From: a bacterium
GTDB lineage: Bacteria > Patescibacteriota > Microgenomatia > UBA1406 > GWC2-37-13
Direction of reading: 5' to 3'
Assembly: GCA_021833625.1 (NCBI GenBank)
Contig: JAKBEU010000002.1
Coordinates: forward strand, 186,001-250,000
Length of the DNA: 64,000 bases
Shown: in pieces, positions 8,592 through 17,629 of the stretch
Numbering within the stretch: the first letter of the stretch is position 1
Layout of the letters: the number at the start of each line of letters is the position of its first letter
Position numbers and translations under genes: made by a program
The notes under the pieces: model-generated
What the model saw: only the letters and a program-made list of their open reading frames with translations
Databases searched by the model: none
What the model was told of the DNA's origin: nothing

Positions 8592-9667
8592 AGAAAAAAA
8601 TTGGAATAGACGCCCGTTTATTATTCCAAACAGGGGTGGGGACATATCTTCAAAATCTTCTTCACTTCCTTCCGGAATATATTTCTCCCAAAAATTCCTA
8701 CTATATCTATTGTCTTCCAAAAGACAAAGACGCCATCTCTTCTTTTTCTCCCTTATTTATCCCAAGACCGTCTCCTTTCCTATGGCATACGATAGACGAA
8801 CAGATAGGATTTTTATCGGCATTGCAGAAAGACAATCTTGACCTGATGCACTTTACCTATTTTGGACATCCGATATTGTATCCACGTCCATTTATTTCCA
8901 CCATTCACGACCTGACCCCGCTTCTTTTTAAAACGGGGCGCGCATCGACAAATAAAATAGCTTACCTTATAAAGAAAATAAGTTTTAATGCCGTCTTTCA
9001 CAATCAGCTGTTCAAAAGCAGGGCGATAATTACTCCCACTATGGTAGTAAAAGAGCAGCTGGTACAGCTTTTCGGACAAGAATGGGAGAAGAAGATATAT
9101 CACATAAACGAAGGACTCTCGTATAAGTTCCTTGGAGAAAAAAACGCAAGTGAGGACAACAAGAAAAACTATTATTTATACGTGGGTAACATGTATCCCC
9201 ACAAAAACGTAAAGAGTCTGACGGAGGCTTTTCATAAAAGTGGATCGTCAAATAAATTGATAATTGCCGGACCGGATGATTACTTTACCAAGCTGCTTAA
9301 AAACAGTCTGAGCGGGAATGAAAAGGAAAAAATTGTGTTTGAAACCGGAGGAACACTTCCCAAGCTGCAGTCCCTTTACAAAGGAGCACAAGCTCTCGTC
9401 CATCCTTCGCTCTCGGAGGGGTTTGGTCTTCCCATAATCGAGGCAGCACATTACGACCTTCCCATTATTGCCTCCGACATTCCGGTGTTTAGGGAGCTGT
9501 TGGGAACATCGTATTATTCCTTTGACCCCTACGCAGTAACATCTATTATTTCTGCTATACACCAGTTTGAAAAAGATGCAATAAAAAAGAAACCAGTACT
9601 CAGACAGAAGTACTCTTTTGAGCATATGGCAGAGCAAACGCATAAGCTGTATGAAAAATTTGCATAG
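8588..9667 (+). CDS. Family 4 glycosyltransferase (GT-B)
   Basis: 359 residues. KIGIDARLLFQTGVGTYLQNLL is the typical N-terminal Rossmann start of mannosyltransferase-like GT4 enzymes. The C-terminal half has YLYVGNMYPHKNV and the donor-binding E-x7-E block SEGFGLPIIEAAHYDLPII near residue 275. The ATG at 8588 overlaps the upstream stop and is preferred to an in-frame start at 8537 inside the previous gene. The donor may be GDP-mannose, because manC lies two genes downstream. That is inferred from context only. Confidence 0.87.
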   Translation: MKKKIGIDARLLFQTGVGTYLQNLLHFLPEYISPKNSYYIYCLPKDKDAISSFSPLFIPRPSPFLWHTIDEQIGFLSALQKDNLDLMHFTYFGHPILYPRPFISTIHDLTPLLFKTGRASTNKIAYLIKKISFNAVFHNQLFKSRAIITPTMVVKEQLVQLFGQEWEKKIYHINEGLSYKFLGEKNASEDNKKNYYLYVGNMYPHKNVKSLTEAFHKSGSSNKLIIAGPDDYFTKLLKNSLSGNEKEKIVFETGGTLPKLQSLYKGAQALVHPSLSEGFGLPIIEAAHYDLPIIASDIPVFRELLGTSYYSFDPYAVTSIISAIHQFEKDAIKKKPVLRQKYSFEHMAEQTHKLYEKFA

Positions 9668-10781
9668 TGAAAAAAAAATCGCCATAGTGTATGACTGGAT
9701 GGACAAATGGGGAGGGGTGGAGCGGGTCCTTCTTTACCTTCATACAATGTTCCCGAATGCAGTATTTTTTACTTCCGCATATGACAGGAAGAATGCCGCC
9801 TGGGCAAGCAGCTTGACGGTAAAAACGTCTTTTATACAGTACATACCTGTGTGTCTCCGTTCCCGCCGTGCGTTTATGATGCCGCTTTACCCAGCTGCTT
9901 TTGAGTCATTCGACTTTTCCGAGTTTGATCTTGTCATTTCTGTTACCTCCTCCTTTGCAAAGGGAATTATTACCAAACCGGGAACAACACACGTCTGCTA
10001 TCTTCTTACTCCCATGAGATATGCGTGGAGTCACGCTGAAGAGTACTTGGATATGTTCCCGAAATCCGTTTCCCGATTGTTGACGAATGGATTGAAAAAA
10101 TTTGACGTCGCAATAAGCAAAAGACCGGATGCGTATATTTCATTGTCAAAAGTCGTTGCGAAAAGATGCAAAGATTATTACGGGATTGAATCTTCCGTTG
10201 TCTATCCTCCGTTTGATACCGACTATTGGCTGTCTCAGGAGAGCGTGATGCAAAAAATAAACCTTCCCAAAGAATATTTTCTTTATGTCGGAAGGATGGA
10301 AAAATATAAGCATGTCGAAGTGATAGTTAAAGCAGCCGCCAAGATGCCGGAAAAACAGTTCGTGTTCGTAGGCGTGGGAGATGAGGAAAGGCGTCTGCGT
10401 AAAATTGCGGGAAAAAACTGTCTTTTTGTGGGGACAATTAAGGACAATGAGCTTGCATATGTCTACTCCCATGCACGAGCCCTTATAATGCCTCAAAATG
10501 AGGATTTTGGCTATGTTTCCCTTGAGGCCCAGTTCTTCGGGTGTCCCGTTATCGCATATGGGAAGGGAGGAGCACTGGAGACTATCCAGGAGGGGAAAAC
10601 GGGGTTATTCTTTGACAAACAGACCACTCAGAGTCTTTTAGCCACGCTTGCAAGATTTAATCAAATATCATACAATCTAAGTCACCAGGTAGAGCAGATG
10701 GGACGCGCACATGTACAAAAGTTTGATGGAAGTCACTTTAAAGAAGACTTTTTTTATCAATTAGATTTAATAAAAGCATGA
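9651..10781 (+). CDS. Family 4 glycosyltransferase (GT-B)
   Basis: 376 residues. KIAIVYDWMDKWGGVERVLLYL opens the N-terminal domain, YVGRMEKYKHVEVIVKAA starts the donor domain, and EDFGYVSLEAQFFGCPVIAYG is the E-x7-E donor motif. The start at 9651 overlaps the previous gene by 17 bp. An alternative at 9618 adds an unlikely extension. It overlaps manC by 4 bp (ATGA), so it belongs to the same transcript. Acceptor and donor are unknown. Confidence 0.87.
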   Translation: MKNLHSEKKIAIVYDWMDKWGGVERVLLYLHTMFPNAVFFTSAYDRKNAAWASSLTVKTSFIQYIPVCLRSRRAFMMPLYPAAFESFDFSEFDLVISVTSSFAKGIITKPGTTHVCYLLTPMRYAWSHAEEYLDMFPKSVSRLLTNGLKKFDVAISKRPDAYISLSKVVAKRCKDYYGIESSVVYPPFDTDYWLSQESVMQKINLPKEYFLYVGRMEKYKHVEVIVKAAAKMPEKQFVFVGVGDEERRLRKIAGKNCLFVGTIKDNELAYVYSHARALIMPQNEDFGYVSLEAQFFGCPVIAYGKGGALETIQEGKTGLFFDKQTTQSLLATLARFNQISYNLSHQVEQMGRAHVQKFDGSHFKEDFFYQLDLIKA

Positions 10782-11863
10782 AAGCAGTTATTTTTGCGGG
10801 TGGAACAGGAACACGGTTATGGCCACTTTCCCGAAAAAAATCTCCCAAACAGTTTGAGCGCATTATCGGGGATAAATCAACTCTCCAACTCGCAGTTGAG
10901 CGTCTGAGGCCCGATTTTTCGTATGACGAAATCTATATTTCAACCAACGCCGCCTATAAAGACATTATTCAAAAACAACTGCCGGAAATTCCTTCCTCTA
11001 ACTATTTTCTTGAGCCGGAAAAAAAAGACGTCGGTCCCGCAATTGCCCTTGTTATGGGTATTTTGCAACAGAAATTTCCGAACGAACCCGTAATTATCCT
11101 GTGGAGCGATCATCTGGTAAAAGAGGTAACGCTATTCAGAAAAATTATTGCCCTTGCCGGAAGCCGTGTCAAAAAAAACCCGGACAGCATCGTATTTATT
11201 GCGCATAAACCAAGGTTTGCGAGCGAAAACCTGGGATATATCCATATCGGCAAAAGACAGGAAGAAAAAGGAGTTGCGCCGTTTTATTCATTTGAAGGAT
11301 TTAAATATCGTCCCGATGCGGAAACGGCAAAAGAATATTTTGCATCAGGGGCATACGCATGGAACTTGGGATATTTTGTAACGACTCCGGGATTTATCTG
11401 GAGGGCGTTTGAACGTTTTGCGCCCAATATTTTTATCAACACGAAGAAAATAATTGCCCGTTACGGAACTCCGGGATTTAACGAGGTCCTAAAGAAAGAA
11501 TACGGGAAAGTGGAAAAAATCAATTTCGACAATGCGATTTTGGAAAATCTTGATAAGGAAACCGCCTCCGTCATCGTTGAAGATATCGGGTGGAGTGACT
11601 TGGGCGCGTGGGAGGCTTTGAAGGAAGCGCTCGAACAATATCCCGATGAAAACATAATACGAGGAAAAGTACATCTTGAAGGGGTCACCGATTCTCTTAT
11701 CTACAACTATGAAGGAGAGAAGCTTATCGTCGGCATTGATTTGGACGAACATATTATTGTCAATACACGTGACGTGCTTCTTATTACAAAAAAGACATCA
11801 GTCGGAAAGGTGAAGACAGTAGTCGAAAAATTTGAAGGCACGGAACACAAAGAATTGATCTAA
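10778..11863 (+). CDS. manC: Mannose-1-phosphate guanylyltransferase
   Basis: Makes GDP-mannose from mannose-1-phosphate and GTP. The 361-residue protein has the nucleotidyltransferase signature FAGGTGTRLWPLSRKKSPKQF at 7-27, EPEKKDVGPAIALVM near 80, and a WSDLGAWEAL segment near 270. There is no C-terminal phosphomannose isomerase domain, so it is the single-function short form. A related hexose-1-phosphate nucleotidyltransferase activity cannot be excluded. It lies between GT4 genes and the lipid-carrier sugar transferase. Confidence 0.85.
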   Translation: MKAVIFAGGTGTRLWPLSRKKSPKQFERIIGDKSTLQLAVERLRPDFSYDEIYISTNAAYKDIIQKQLPEIPSSNYFLEPEKKDVGPAIALVMGILQQKFPNEPVIILWSDHLVKEVTLFRKIIALAGSRVKKNPDSIVFIAHKPRFASENLGYIHIGKRQEEKGVAPFYSFEGFKYRPDAETAKEYFASGAYAWNLGYFVTTPGFIWRAFERFAPNIFINTKKIIARYGTPGFNEVLKKEYGKVEKINFDNAILENLDKETASVIVEDIGWSDLGAWEALKEALEQYPDENIIRGKVHLEGVTDSLIYNYEGEKLIVGIDLDEHIIVNTRDVLLITKKTSVGKVKTVVEKFEGTEHKELI

Positions 11864-11866
11864 TGT

Positions 11867-12529
11867 ATGAATACCATTATTCACGGAGAAATCTATAATA
11901 AGTATTTAAAAAGACTGACGGATATCGTGTTAGCATCACTGTTGCTTATCTTATTTTTCCCCATTTGCTTTATCGTTGCCGTCGCAATTCTTATTGACTC
12001 TGATGGTCCTATTTTTGCCGATGTACCGGGACGGGTAGGGCAAAACGGAAAACTGTTCAAAATGTATAAATTCCGCTCAATGATACGGAATGCACATGTA
12101 TTGCTGCATACCGACGCACGGTTTAAGGAGTTATATCAGCAATATAAAAAAGACAGCTACAAACTGAAAGACGATCCTCGCGTTACCCGCGTGGGAAGAT
12201 TCATTCGGAAACACTCCCTTGATGAGATCCCTCAATTTCTTAATGTGTTGCTTGGAGAGATGAGTATTGTCGGACCGCGCGCATATTATCCCGACGAGCT
12301 TGAGAATCAACAAAAAAAACATCCGGAAACAAAACAATATGTCAATGACGTACTTTCCTTGAAGCCGGGAATCACCGGACTGTGGCAGGTTTCGGGCCGT
12401 TCTGAAGTACACTTTGACAAGCGGATAGCGCTTGATGCAAAATATGCCCATAGTATTTCCCTGTGTCAGGATTTCAAAATAATTTTTGTGACTCCGAGTG
12501 TTATGATTACAGGGAGGGGTGCAGTATAA
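11867..12529 (+). CDS. Undecaprenyl-phosphate sugar phosphotransferase (bacterial sugar transferase family)
   Basis: Transfers a sugar-1-phosphate to undecaprenyl phosphate to start a surface glycan. The 220-residue protein has one membrane helix (about 20-42) and the catalytic domain with FKMYKFRSM, the RKHSLDEIPQFLNVLLGEMS box, SIVGPRAYYP and KPGITGLWQVSGRS. This is the short monotopic form (PglC-like) without the extra N-terminal helices of WcaJ/WbaP. With three glycosyltransferases upstream it probably primes the polymer they extend. The sugar is unknown. Confidence 0.9.
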   Translation: MNTIIHGEIYNKYLKRLTDIVLASLLLILFFPICFIVAVAILIDSDGPIFADVPGRVGQNGKLFKMYKFRSMIRNAHVLLHTDARFKELYQQYKKDSYKLKDDPRVTRVGRFIRKHSLDEIPQFLNVLLGEMSIVGPRAYYPDELENQQKKHPETKQYVNDVLSLKPGITGLWQVSGRSEVHFDKRIALDAKYAHSISLCQDFKIIFVTPSVMITGRGAV

Positions 12530-12541
12530 TGAATATACTGC
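12521..12541. repeat. Perfect inverted repeat with an embedded -10-like box
   Basis: GCAGTATA, five bases, TATACTGC: an 8-bp perfect inverted repeat at the end of the sugar transferase gene. It contains TATAAT at 12525-12530 and lies about 30 bp before the DUF4012 start. It could be an operator over a promoter or a weak mRNA hairpin. It is not followed by a T-run, so it is not a normal terminator. Confidence 0.45.
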
Positions 12542-12570
12542 AAAGTTAATTAGCATTTACCGCTTTTATT

Positions 12571-14394
12571 ATGAAAAAAAAGACAGGGTTTTTGTTACTG
12601 GGCGTTTTCCTTATTTTCTTTATCGCCGTTTACTTTTTGTTCTACATTCCTTATACGAAAATAAAAGCAAAGGGGATGGCTGTTTTGGTATCCGCTCAAG
12701 ATTTGAAAGCCGCATTTTCGAAAAACGACATAGATCTTCTTACGGCAAAATTGAAGATAACTGATGAAAAATACAGCGAATTTGAGAAAGAAGCAAGCAC
12801 TGTCTATTGGGCAAAACCTATTCCTTACGTTGCTGATTTTAAGAATGGGGTTGAAGCGGGAAGATACGGCATTGAAGCGGCAAAAGTCGCGATAAAATCG
12901 ATAGCACCCTACGCCGATCTTATCGGGTTTAAAAAAGGAGAGTCATCATTCGTTGAAAAATCGGCAGAAGGAAGGCTGCAGACCGCCGTTCTTACTTTGG
13001 ATAAAGTGCTTGTCAACATAGACGTTATTTCTGCAGATATTGGAGAAATTGAAAAACGTCTTCAGGCAATTGACGAGAAAAGATATCCGGAATCATTAGG
13101 AGGCGTGTCGATTCGAAAAAACATCGTATCCATAAAAGACCAGTTTACGGGTGTTTCCCATTTGTTTGTCGATGCAAAGCCCCTTTTGAAACGATTTCCT
13201 GAAATTTTAGGATCAAAAAAAGAGCAGACCTATCTTATTCTTTTTCAAAACGATGCAGAGCGTCGTGCAACGGGAGGATTTTTGACCGCATATGCCGTGT
13301 TTACCATTAAAGACGGAAAAATGTCCATCCAGAAGTCAGAGGACATGTATACGCTCGATGCAAGTATTGCAAATCATCCGACTCCTCCGCGGGAAATACG
13401 GGAATATTTTCCCACAGTCGGGGTATTTAATATCCGCGATACGAACTTGTCACCTGATTTCGTGAAATCACTTGAACTGTTCAACAGTTTGTATAAAAAA
13501 AGCGGTTCGCGCGTAAAGTATGACGGAGTCGTTGCCATGGATACGAAAATACTGGTAGATATGCTCACGATATTTGGAGATGCTGAGGTGGACGGTATGA
13601 CGTTCAGTGCAAAAATCGACAGTCGTTGTGACTGTGCCCAAGTTATCTATCAGCTTCTTTCCACAATTGGTGAAGAGGTGGGGTACCAAAAGACAAACCG
13701 AAAAGGAATTCTTGGCGATCTGATGCTTGAACTTTTCAACAGAGCACTGCGTTTCTCCCCGTCCCGCTATTGGGGAACGCTTGCCCAAACGATGCTCAAG
13801 AATCTGGACGAAAAACATATTCTGCTTAACTTTGTCGATCCCGAAATCCAAACGTCAATTGAAAAGCTTAATTACGGAGGGAGAATCCGTGAAACAACAA
13901 CTGATTATCTTCATATTAATGACGTAAACTTCGGAGGTCAAAAGTCCAATCTTTTTGTGAAGGAGACCATGACTTCAAAGACGGAGAAGAAAGGATCTGA
14001 CGTAGAGCGTGAAGTTACGGTCGAATACCGCAATCCGTATCCGGCATCAAACTGCAACAGAAACCAGGAACGTATCCTGTGTCTGAATGCTACTCTGCCA
14101 AACTGGGTCCGTATATATGTGCCAAAGGGCTCAAAGTTGGTTTCGTTTGACGGGTCAGCCAAAAAAGTACAGACATATGACGACTTAGGCAAAACAGTGT
14201 TTGAAGGATTTCTCCGCGTAAATCCAATGGGAATGGCAAAAATAAAAGTGGTGTATACGCTGCCAAGTGGAGTTAATGCGGATGAACTATTGGTGCAAAA
14301 ACAGCCGGGAGCAGACGGAGAAAAATATACGGTGACGATTAACGGACAGAAAAAATTTGACAAAGTGCTGGAAACGGATACTCTTGTCAAATAA
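12571..14394 (+). CDS. DUF4012 membrane-anchored protein
   Basis: 607 residues with one N-terminal membrane helix (about 5-27) and a large outside part. The stretch ILFQNDAERRATGGFLTAYA near residues 222-241 and the following DGKM and ED-YTLD segments are the DUF4012 signature. The domain is common in Actinobacteria, Chloroflexi and CPR, often beside polysaccharide genes. Its function is unestablished; a role in polymer export or attachment at the envelope is inferred from location. Cysteines near 350 and 490 could form disulfides outside. Confidence 0.82.
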   Translation: MKKKTGFLLLGVFLIFFIAVYFLFYIPYTKIKAKGMAVLVSAQDLKAAFSKNDIDLLTAKLKITDEKYSEFEKEASTVYWAKPIPYVADFKNGVEAGRYGIEAAKVAIKSIAPYADLIGFKKGESSFVEKSAEGRLQTAVLTLDKVLVNIDVISADIGEIEKRLQAIDEKRYPESLGGVSIRKNIVSIKDQFTGVSHLFVDAKPLLKRFPEILGSKKEQTYLILFQNDAERRATGGFLTAYAVFTIKDGKMSIQKSEDMYTLDASIANHPTPPREIREYFPTVGVFNIRDTNLSPDFVKSLELFNSLYKKSGSRVKYDGVVAMDTKILVDMLTIFGDAEVDGMTFSAKIDSRCDCAQVIYQLLSTIGEEVGYQKTNRKGILGDLMLELFNRALRFSPSRYWGTLAQTMLKNLDEKHILLNFVDPEIQTSIEKLNYGGRIRETTTDYLHINDVNFGGQKSNLFVKETMTSKTEKKGSDVEREVTVEYRNPYPASNCNRNQERILCLNATLPNWVRIYVPKGSKLVSFDGSAKKVQTYDDLGKTVFEGFLRVNPMGMAKIKVVYTLPSGVNADELLVQKQPGADGEKYTVTINGQKKFDKVLETDTLVK

Positions 14395-14404
14395 CGACTA
14401 AGAT

Positions 14405-14938
14405 ATGTCATTTTCAAGAGCGCTGGAAACTGATGAGGCTTTTGTTTTGACAAAAAAAAAGATGTTGAGACTGGACTCACTTGTTATTCTGTTCACCAAA
14501 CAGTCAGGCAAGATAGCAGTTATTGCAAAAGGCGTTCAGAAAATAACGAGCAGACGGGTCTCAGCACTTCAGACAGGCAATCTTATTTCAGTTTCATATT
14601 CCAAAAGAGGAGATGCCCCTGCCTTTCTTTCTGATGTCTCCCTCATCTCACATTTCAGTGAACTGAAGAAAAGTCAGGAAAAAATTCAGAACATGTACTC
14701 TTTTTTTTATATCCTTAACACGCTTCTTCCCGAACATCAGAAGGAGGAAAAAATGTATGAGCTTTGTAAAAAAACAATGATCCGATTGGGAAAAAGCAAC
14801 ATGCCCATTTTTTCCCTTACTCATACCATTTGTGACCTTTTCAATTTCCTCGGATATGGAGAATTCCATTCTCTAGACGAATGTAAGTTAAAATACGAAG
14901 AAATTACGGGTAAACAAATACCGTATTCTATTATATAA
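14405..14938 (+). CDS. recO: DNA repair protein RecO (short form)
   Basis: Mediator that helps load RecA on SSB-coated DNA in RecFOR repair. The 177-residue protein has the N-terminal OB fold (RALETDEAFVLTKKKMLRLDSLVILFT, with GKIAVIAKGVQK near 40) and a helical middle domain (ILNTLLPEHQKEEKMYEL). It is clearly shorter than the usual 230-260 residues. The C-terminal zinc-finger region appears absent rather than frameshifted, because the glyQS promoter and gene follow at once. Confidence 0.75.
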   Translation: MSFSRALETDEAFVLTKKKMLRLDSLVILFTKQSGKIAVIAKGVQKITSRRVSALQTGNLISVSYSKRGDAPAFLSDVSLISHFSELKKSQEKIQNMYSFFYILNTLLPEHQKEEKMYELCKKTMIRLGKSNMPIFSLTHTICDLFNFLGYGEFHSLDECKLKYEEITGKQIPYSII

Positions 14939-14939
14939 T
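14934..14939 (+). promoter_or_regulatory. -10 element for glyQS
   Basis: TATAAT overlapping the recO stop codon and ending 8 nt before the glyQS ATG at 14948. An AGAAG stretch lies between them but is too close to the ATG to be a good Shine-Dalgarno site, so a nearly leaderless start is likely. Confidence 0.5.
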
Positions 14940-14947
14940 CAGAAGAT

Positions 14948-16312
14948 ATGGATGAGATAGTCGCACTTGCAAAACGAAGGGGATTTGTGTTTCCGTCATC
15001 AGAAATATACGGGGGACTTGCCAACAGCTGGGATTTCGGTCATTATGGCACGCTCCTTAAAAACAACATCCGTGATCTGTGGTGGAAAAAATTCGTACTC
15101 GACAGAAAGAATATGGTAGGCATTGATGCAAGCGTCATGTTAAGTTCGAAGATATGGGAAGCGTCAGGACACGTCTCAGGCTTTACCGATGCTCTTGTCG
15201 ACTGTAAATCATGTCACTTTCGCACCCGTGCGGATCATCTTATCGAAGATGCGGTGAAGGATATAAAAGTAGAGGGACTTTCGACACAGGAATTGACCGA
15301 CCTCATAAAAAAACATTCAATAAAATGTCCGAAATGCGGAAAGAAGGATTTTACCGATGTCCGCAAATTCAATCTTCTTTTTGAAACGAAGATGGGGATA
15401 ATAGAAGGGGAAAAATCGACCGTATATCTGCGGGGTGAGATAGCTCAGGGGATTTTCATCAATTTCAAAAATGTCCTCAACTCAATGAGAGTCACTCTTC
15501 CTTTTGGTATCGCACAGCAGGGGAAAGCATTCAGAAACGAAATAACCATGGGCCAGTTCGTACACCGGACACTGGAATTTGATTTGATGGAGTTTGAATA
15601 TTTCATCAGAAAAGAAGAATGGGAAAAAACGTTTGAGTATTGGAAAAATGAAATGTGGCAATTCGCAAAGAATATCGGACTTCGTGAAAACAAATTAAGA
15701 TGGAGGGAGCATGAAGAATTTGAACGTTCTTTTTATTCCAAAAAGACGATGGACATAGAATACAACTATCCGTTCGGGTGGAAAGAAATGTTCGGTCTTG
15801 CTTACCGGACTGATTTTGATCTGTCAAATCATATGAAACATTCGGGGAAAGATTTACGGTATGTCGACCCGAAAACAAAAGAGATGTTCATTCCTCACGT
15901 CATAGAACCGACATTTGGACTGTCCCGCCTTACGGGAATTGTTCTTGTGGATGCATTTACTAAAGAGACAGTAAACGATAAGGACAGGTTCGTCCTGAAA
16001 TTAAATCCTAAAATTGCCCCTATAAAAGCCGCAATATTTCCGCTGCAAAAAGATGAGAAACTGGTTGCTATAGCCGATTCGCTGTACGGCAAACTAAAGG
16101 AAAAATTTGTCGTCGAGTATGACAATGCCGGCAATATCGGGAAAATGTACAGACGACAGGATGAAATAGGGACGCCATACTGCATTACCATCGACTATCA
16201 GACGGCAGAGGATAAAACGGTGACAATACGTGACCGCGATACGATGAAACAGGAACGTATTCCACTCTCCTCCGTCGCAGAAGTTATCAATACTCATATT
16301 ATTAATTCTTAA
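14948..16312 (+). CDS. glyQS: Glycyl-tRNA synthetase, single-chain dimeric type
   Basis: 454 residues, class II. Starts with the family block DEIVALAKRRGFVFPSSEIYGG and SWDFGHYGTLLKNN, has a zinc-type insert with CKSCHF and CPKCGKKDF (about 87-130), motif 2 around GKAFRNEITMGQFVHRTLEFD, motif 3 HVIEPTFGLSRL near 325, and an anticodon-binding domain at the end. This is the eukaryote/Gram-positive alpha2 type, not the GlyQ/GlyS tetramer. The length is normal. Confidence 0.96.
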   Translation: MDEIVALAKRRGFVFPSSEIYGGLANSWDFGHYGTLLKNNIRDLWWKKFVLDRKNMVGIDASVMLSSKIWEASGHVSGFTDALVDCKSCHFRTRADHLIEDAVKDIKVEGLSTQELTDLIKKHSIKCPKCGKKDFTDVRKFNLLFETKMGIIEGEKSTVYLRGEIAQGIFINFKNVLNSMRVTLPFGIAQQGKAFRNEITMGQFVHRTLEFDLMEFEYFIRKEEWEKTFEYWKNEMWQFAKNIGLRENKLRWREHEEFERSFYSKKTMDIEYNYPFGWKEMFGLAYRTDFDLSNHMKHSGKDLRYVDPKTKEMFIPHVIEPTFGLSRLTGIVLVDAFTKETVNDKDRFVLKLNPKIAPIKAAIFPLQKDEKLVAIADSLYGKLKEKFVVEYDNAGNIGKMYRRQDEIGTPYCITIDYQTAEDKTVTIRDRDTMKQERIPLSSVAEVINTHIINS

Positions 16313-16320
16313 CATTTTGT

Positions 16321-16773
16321 ATGAATAAAAAAATTATTGTGGGGGTTGTCATACTTATTTTGGCAGTTGTTGCCGGGGTAGTTGCCGTCTCAACATTGGG
16401 AAAAAAAGAGGCACCTAAAAAAGTAGCGCAACAAACGGAACAGGATGTAATCCCAACAGTTGATGCTTCAACAACAGTTGAACTCAAACAAATTGAGGGA
16501 AAAAAAGAAATAGAACTTGTGGTAAGTGGCATCCCAAAAACCACGTCTGCCATCGATTACGAATTGTCATACGAAACAAAACAACAGGGCACTCAGGGGG
16601 TTATCGGGACCATTTCAACGATTACGGGAAGTGGGTTTACAAAACAAATTACACTGGGAACGTGTTCTTCAGGAAGATGTGTATACCACGAAGTAGTAGG
16701 TGCAATCCACATTACATTAAAATTTACCGGTGACTACGGACAGAAAGTCCTCGAAAAAGAAATATCTTTGTAA
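16321..16773 (+). CDS. Small membrane-anchored extracytoplasmic protein, unknown function
   Basis: 150 residues. An N-terminal membrane helix (about 4-24, IIVGVVILILAVVAGVVAVS) is followed by a charged linker and a beta-rich outer domain. Two cysteines in GTCSSGRCVYHE near 118-124 could form a disulfide or bind metal. No family is recognised. It stands between glyQS and rpsT. An immunoglobulin-like or FN3-like fold is possible (ELVVSGIPKTTSAIDYELSY looks strand-rich) but unproven. Confidence 0.65.
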   Translation: MNKKIIVGVVILILAVVAGVVAVSTLGKKEAPKKVAQQTEQDVIPTVDASTTVELKQIEGKKEIELVVSGIPKTTSAIDYELSYETKQQGTQGVIGTISTITGSGFTKQITLGTCSSGRCVYHEVVGAIHITLKFTGDYGQKVLEKEISL

Positions 16774-16791
16774 TGAGGTGACTTCTTAGGC

Positions 16792-16829
16792 TATACTGTT
16801 ATTAATAGCTATAAAATAAAAGGGGGTGA
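16792..16829 (+). promoter_or_regulatory. rpsT promoter and strong Shine-Dalgarno site
   Basis: TATACT at 16792-16797 is a good -10 box. AGGGGGTGA at 16821-16829 then lies 9 nt before the rpsT ATG at 16839 and can pair with the 16S 3' end. It is one of the few clear Shine-Dalgarno sites in the window. GCTAT at 16790-16794 and ATAGC in the leader could form a short hairpin. Confidence 0.6.
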
Positions 16830-16838
16830 ACTAATATT

Positions 16839-17093
16839 ATGCCAAATATTCAATCAGCAAAAAAGAAAATGAGAAAGGACGTAAAGCGTACAAAAAACAA
16901 CGCGCTTTACATTACGGCAATAGAAAAAGCAATCAAATTGCTCACAAAAATAACGGGAACAGAGAAGGACAAAAAACAGGTGAGTAAAGCAGTGTCCCTT
17001 ATTGACAGAGCAGCAAAAAAAAGAGCCATACACAAAAACAAAGCTTCTCGCTTAAAATCACGTGTTATGAAGTTGGGTGCTAAAAAGAAATGA
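16839..17093 (+). CDS. rpsT: 30S ribosomal protein S20
   Basis: 84 residues, very basic and helical: MPNIQSAKKKMRKDVKRTKNN at the start and IDRAAKKRAIHKNKASRLKSR near 48-70 are the S20 signature. It binds the bottom of the 30S body. It has the clear Shine-Dalgarno site noted separately. It overlaps the pilN-like gene by 4 bp (ATGA), an unusual pairing of a ribosomal protein with a pilus gene. Confidence 0.93.
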   Translation: MPNIQSAKKKMRKDVKRTKNNALYITAIEKAIKLLTKITGTEKDKKQVSKAVSLIDRAAKKRAIHKNKASRLKSRVMKLGAKKK

Positions 17094-17629
17094 AATATCA
17101 AATAAATCTTCTTCCTAAAAAGGAATTAGATTTTGTCGATAAGATCATCTATTTCGCACTGCATTATTTGCGGTATGTTCTTGTATTGACTCAAATCGTC
17201 GTTATTTCGGTCTTTTTTTATCGGTTTAAAATTGATCAGGAAATTATTGATCTGAAAGACGAGCTTCAGCAAAAACAGGAGATTGTTGCGGTTTCGCAAC
17301 CGCTCCTTGATGATGCAAAAATTGTCGATACGAAGACAAAACAAATACGTGAGATACTGTTGAGTCAAGTACAGTTCAAGGAGGCCCTTTCTTATTTTTT
17401 AAGCACGTTCCCTGTTGATCTCACTATCAACAGATTAGAAATACAGGGAGGGCAATTTAAATTTGATGCTACGACTACTTCTCCCAATATCATCCGATCC
17501 TATCTTGAACGTCTGCGGAAAGAAAAACGTTTCAAAACGGTAGTCCTAAACAATATTCAACGGAATGGGTTGGAATTTGTTGCGCCGTTTATTTTATCCG
17601 ATTTTCAGTTGGCAGCAAGTAAAAAATGA
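17090..17629 (+). CDS. pilN: PilN-like type IV pilus inner-membrane protein
   Basis: 179 residues: short cytoplasmic start with INLLPKKE, the conserved peptide by which PilN binds PilM, one membrane helix (about 27-45), a coiled coil (about 50-90) and a small alpha-beta outer domain. This layout is that of PilN/GspL. It overlaps rpsT and the pilO-like gene by 4 bp each. No pilM is next to it, so the PilM partner must be elsewhere. Confidence 0.7.
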   Translation: MKYQINLLPKKELDFVDKIIYFALHYLRYVLVLTQIVVISVFFYRFKIDQEIIDLKDELQQKQEIVAVSQPLLDDAKIVDTKTKQIREILLSQVQFKEALSYFLSTFPVDLTINRLEIQGGQFKFDATTTSPNIIRSYLERLRKEKRFKTVVLNNIQRNGLEFVAPFILSDFQLAASKK

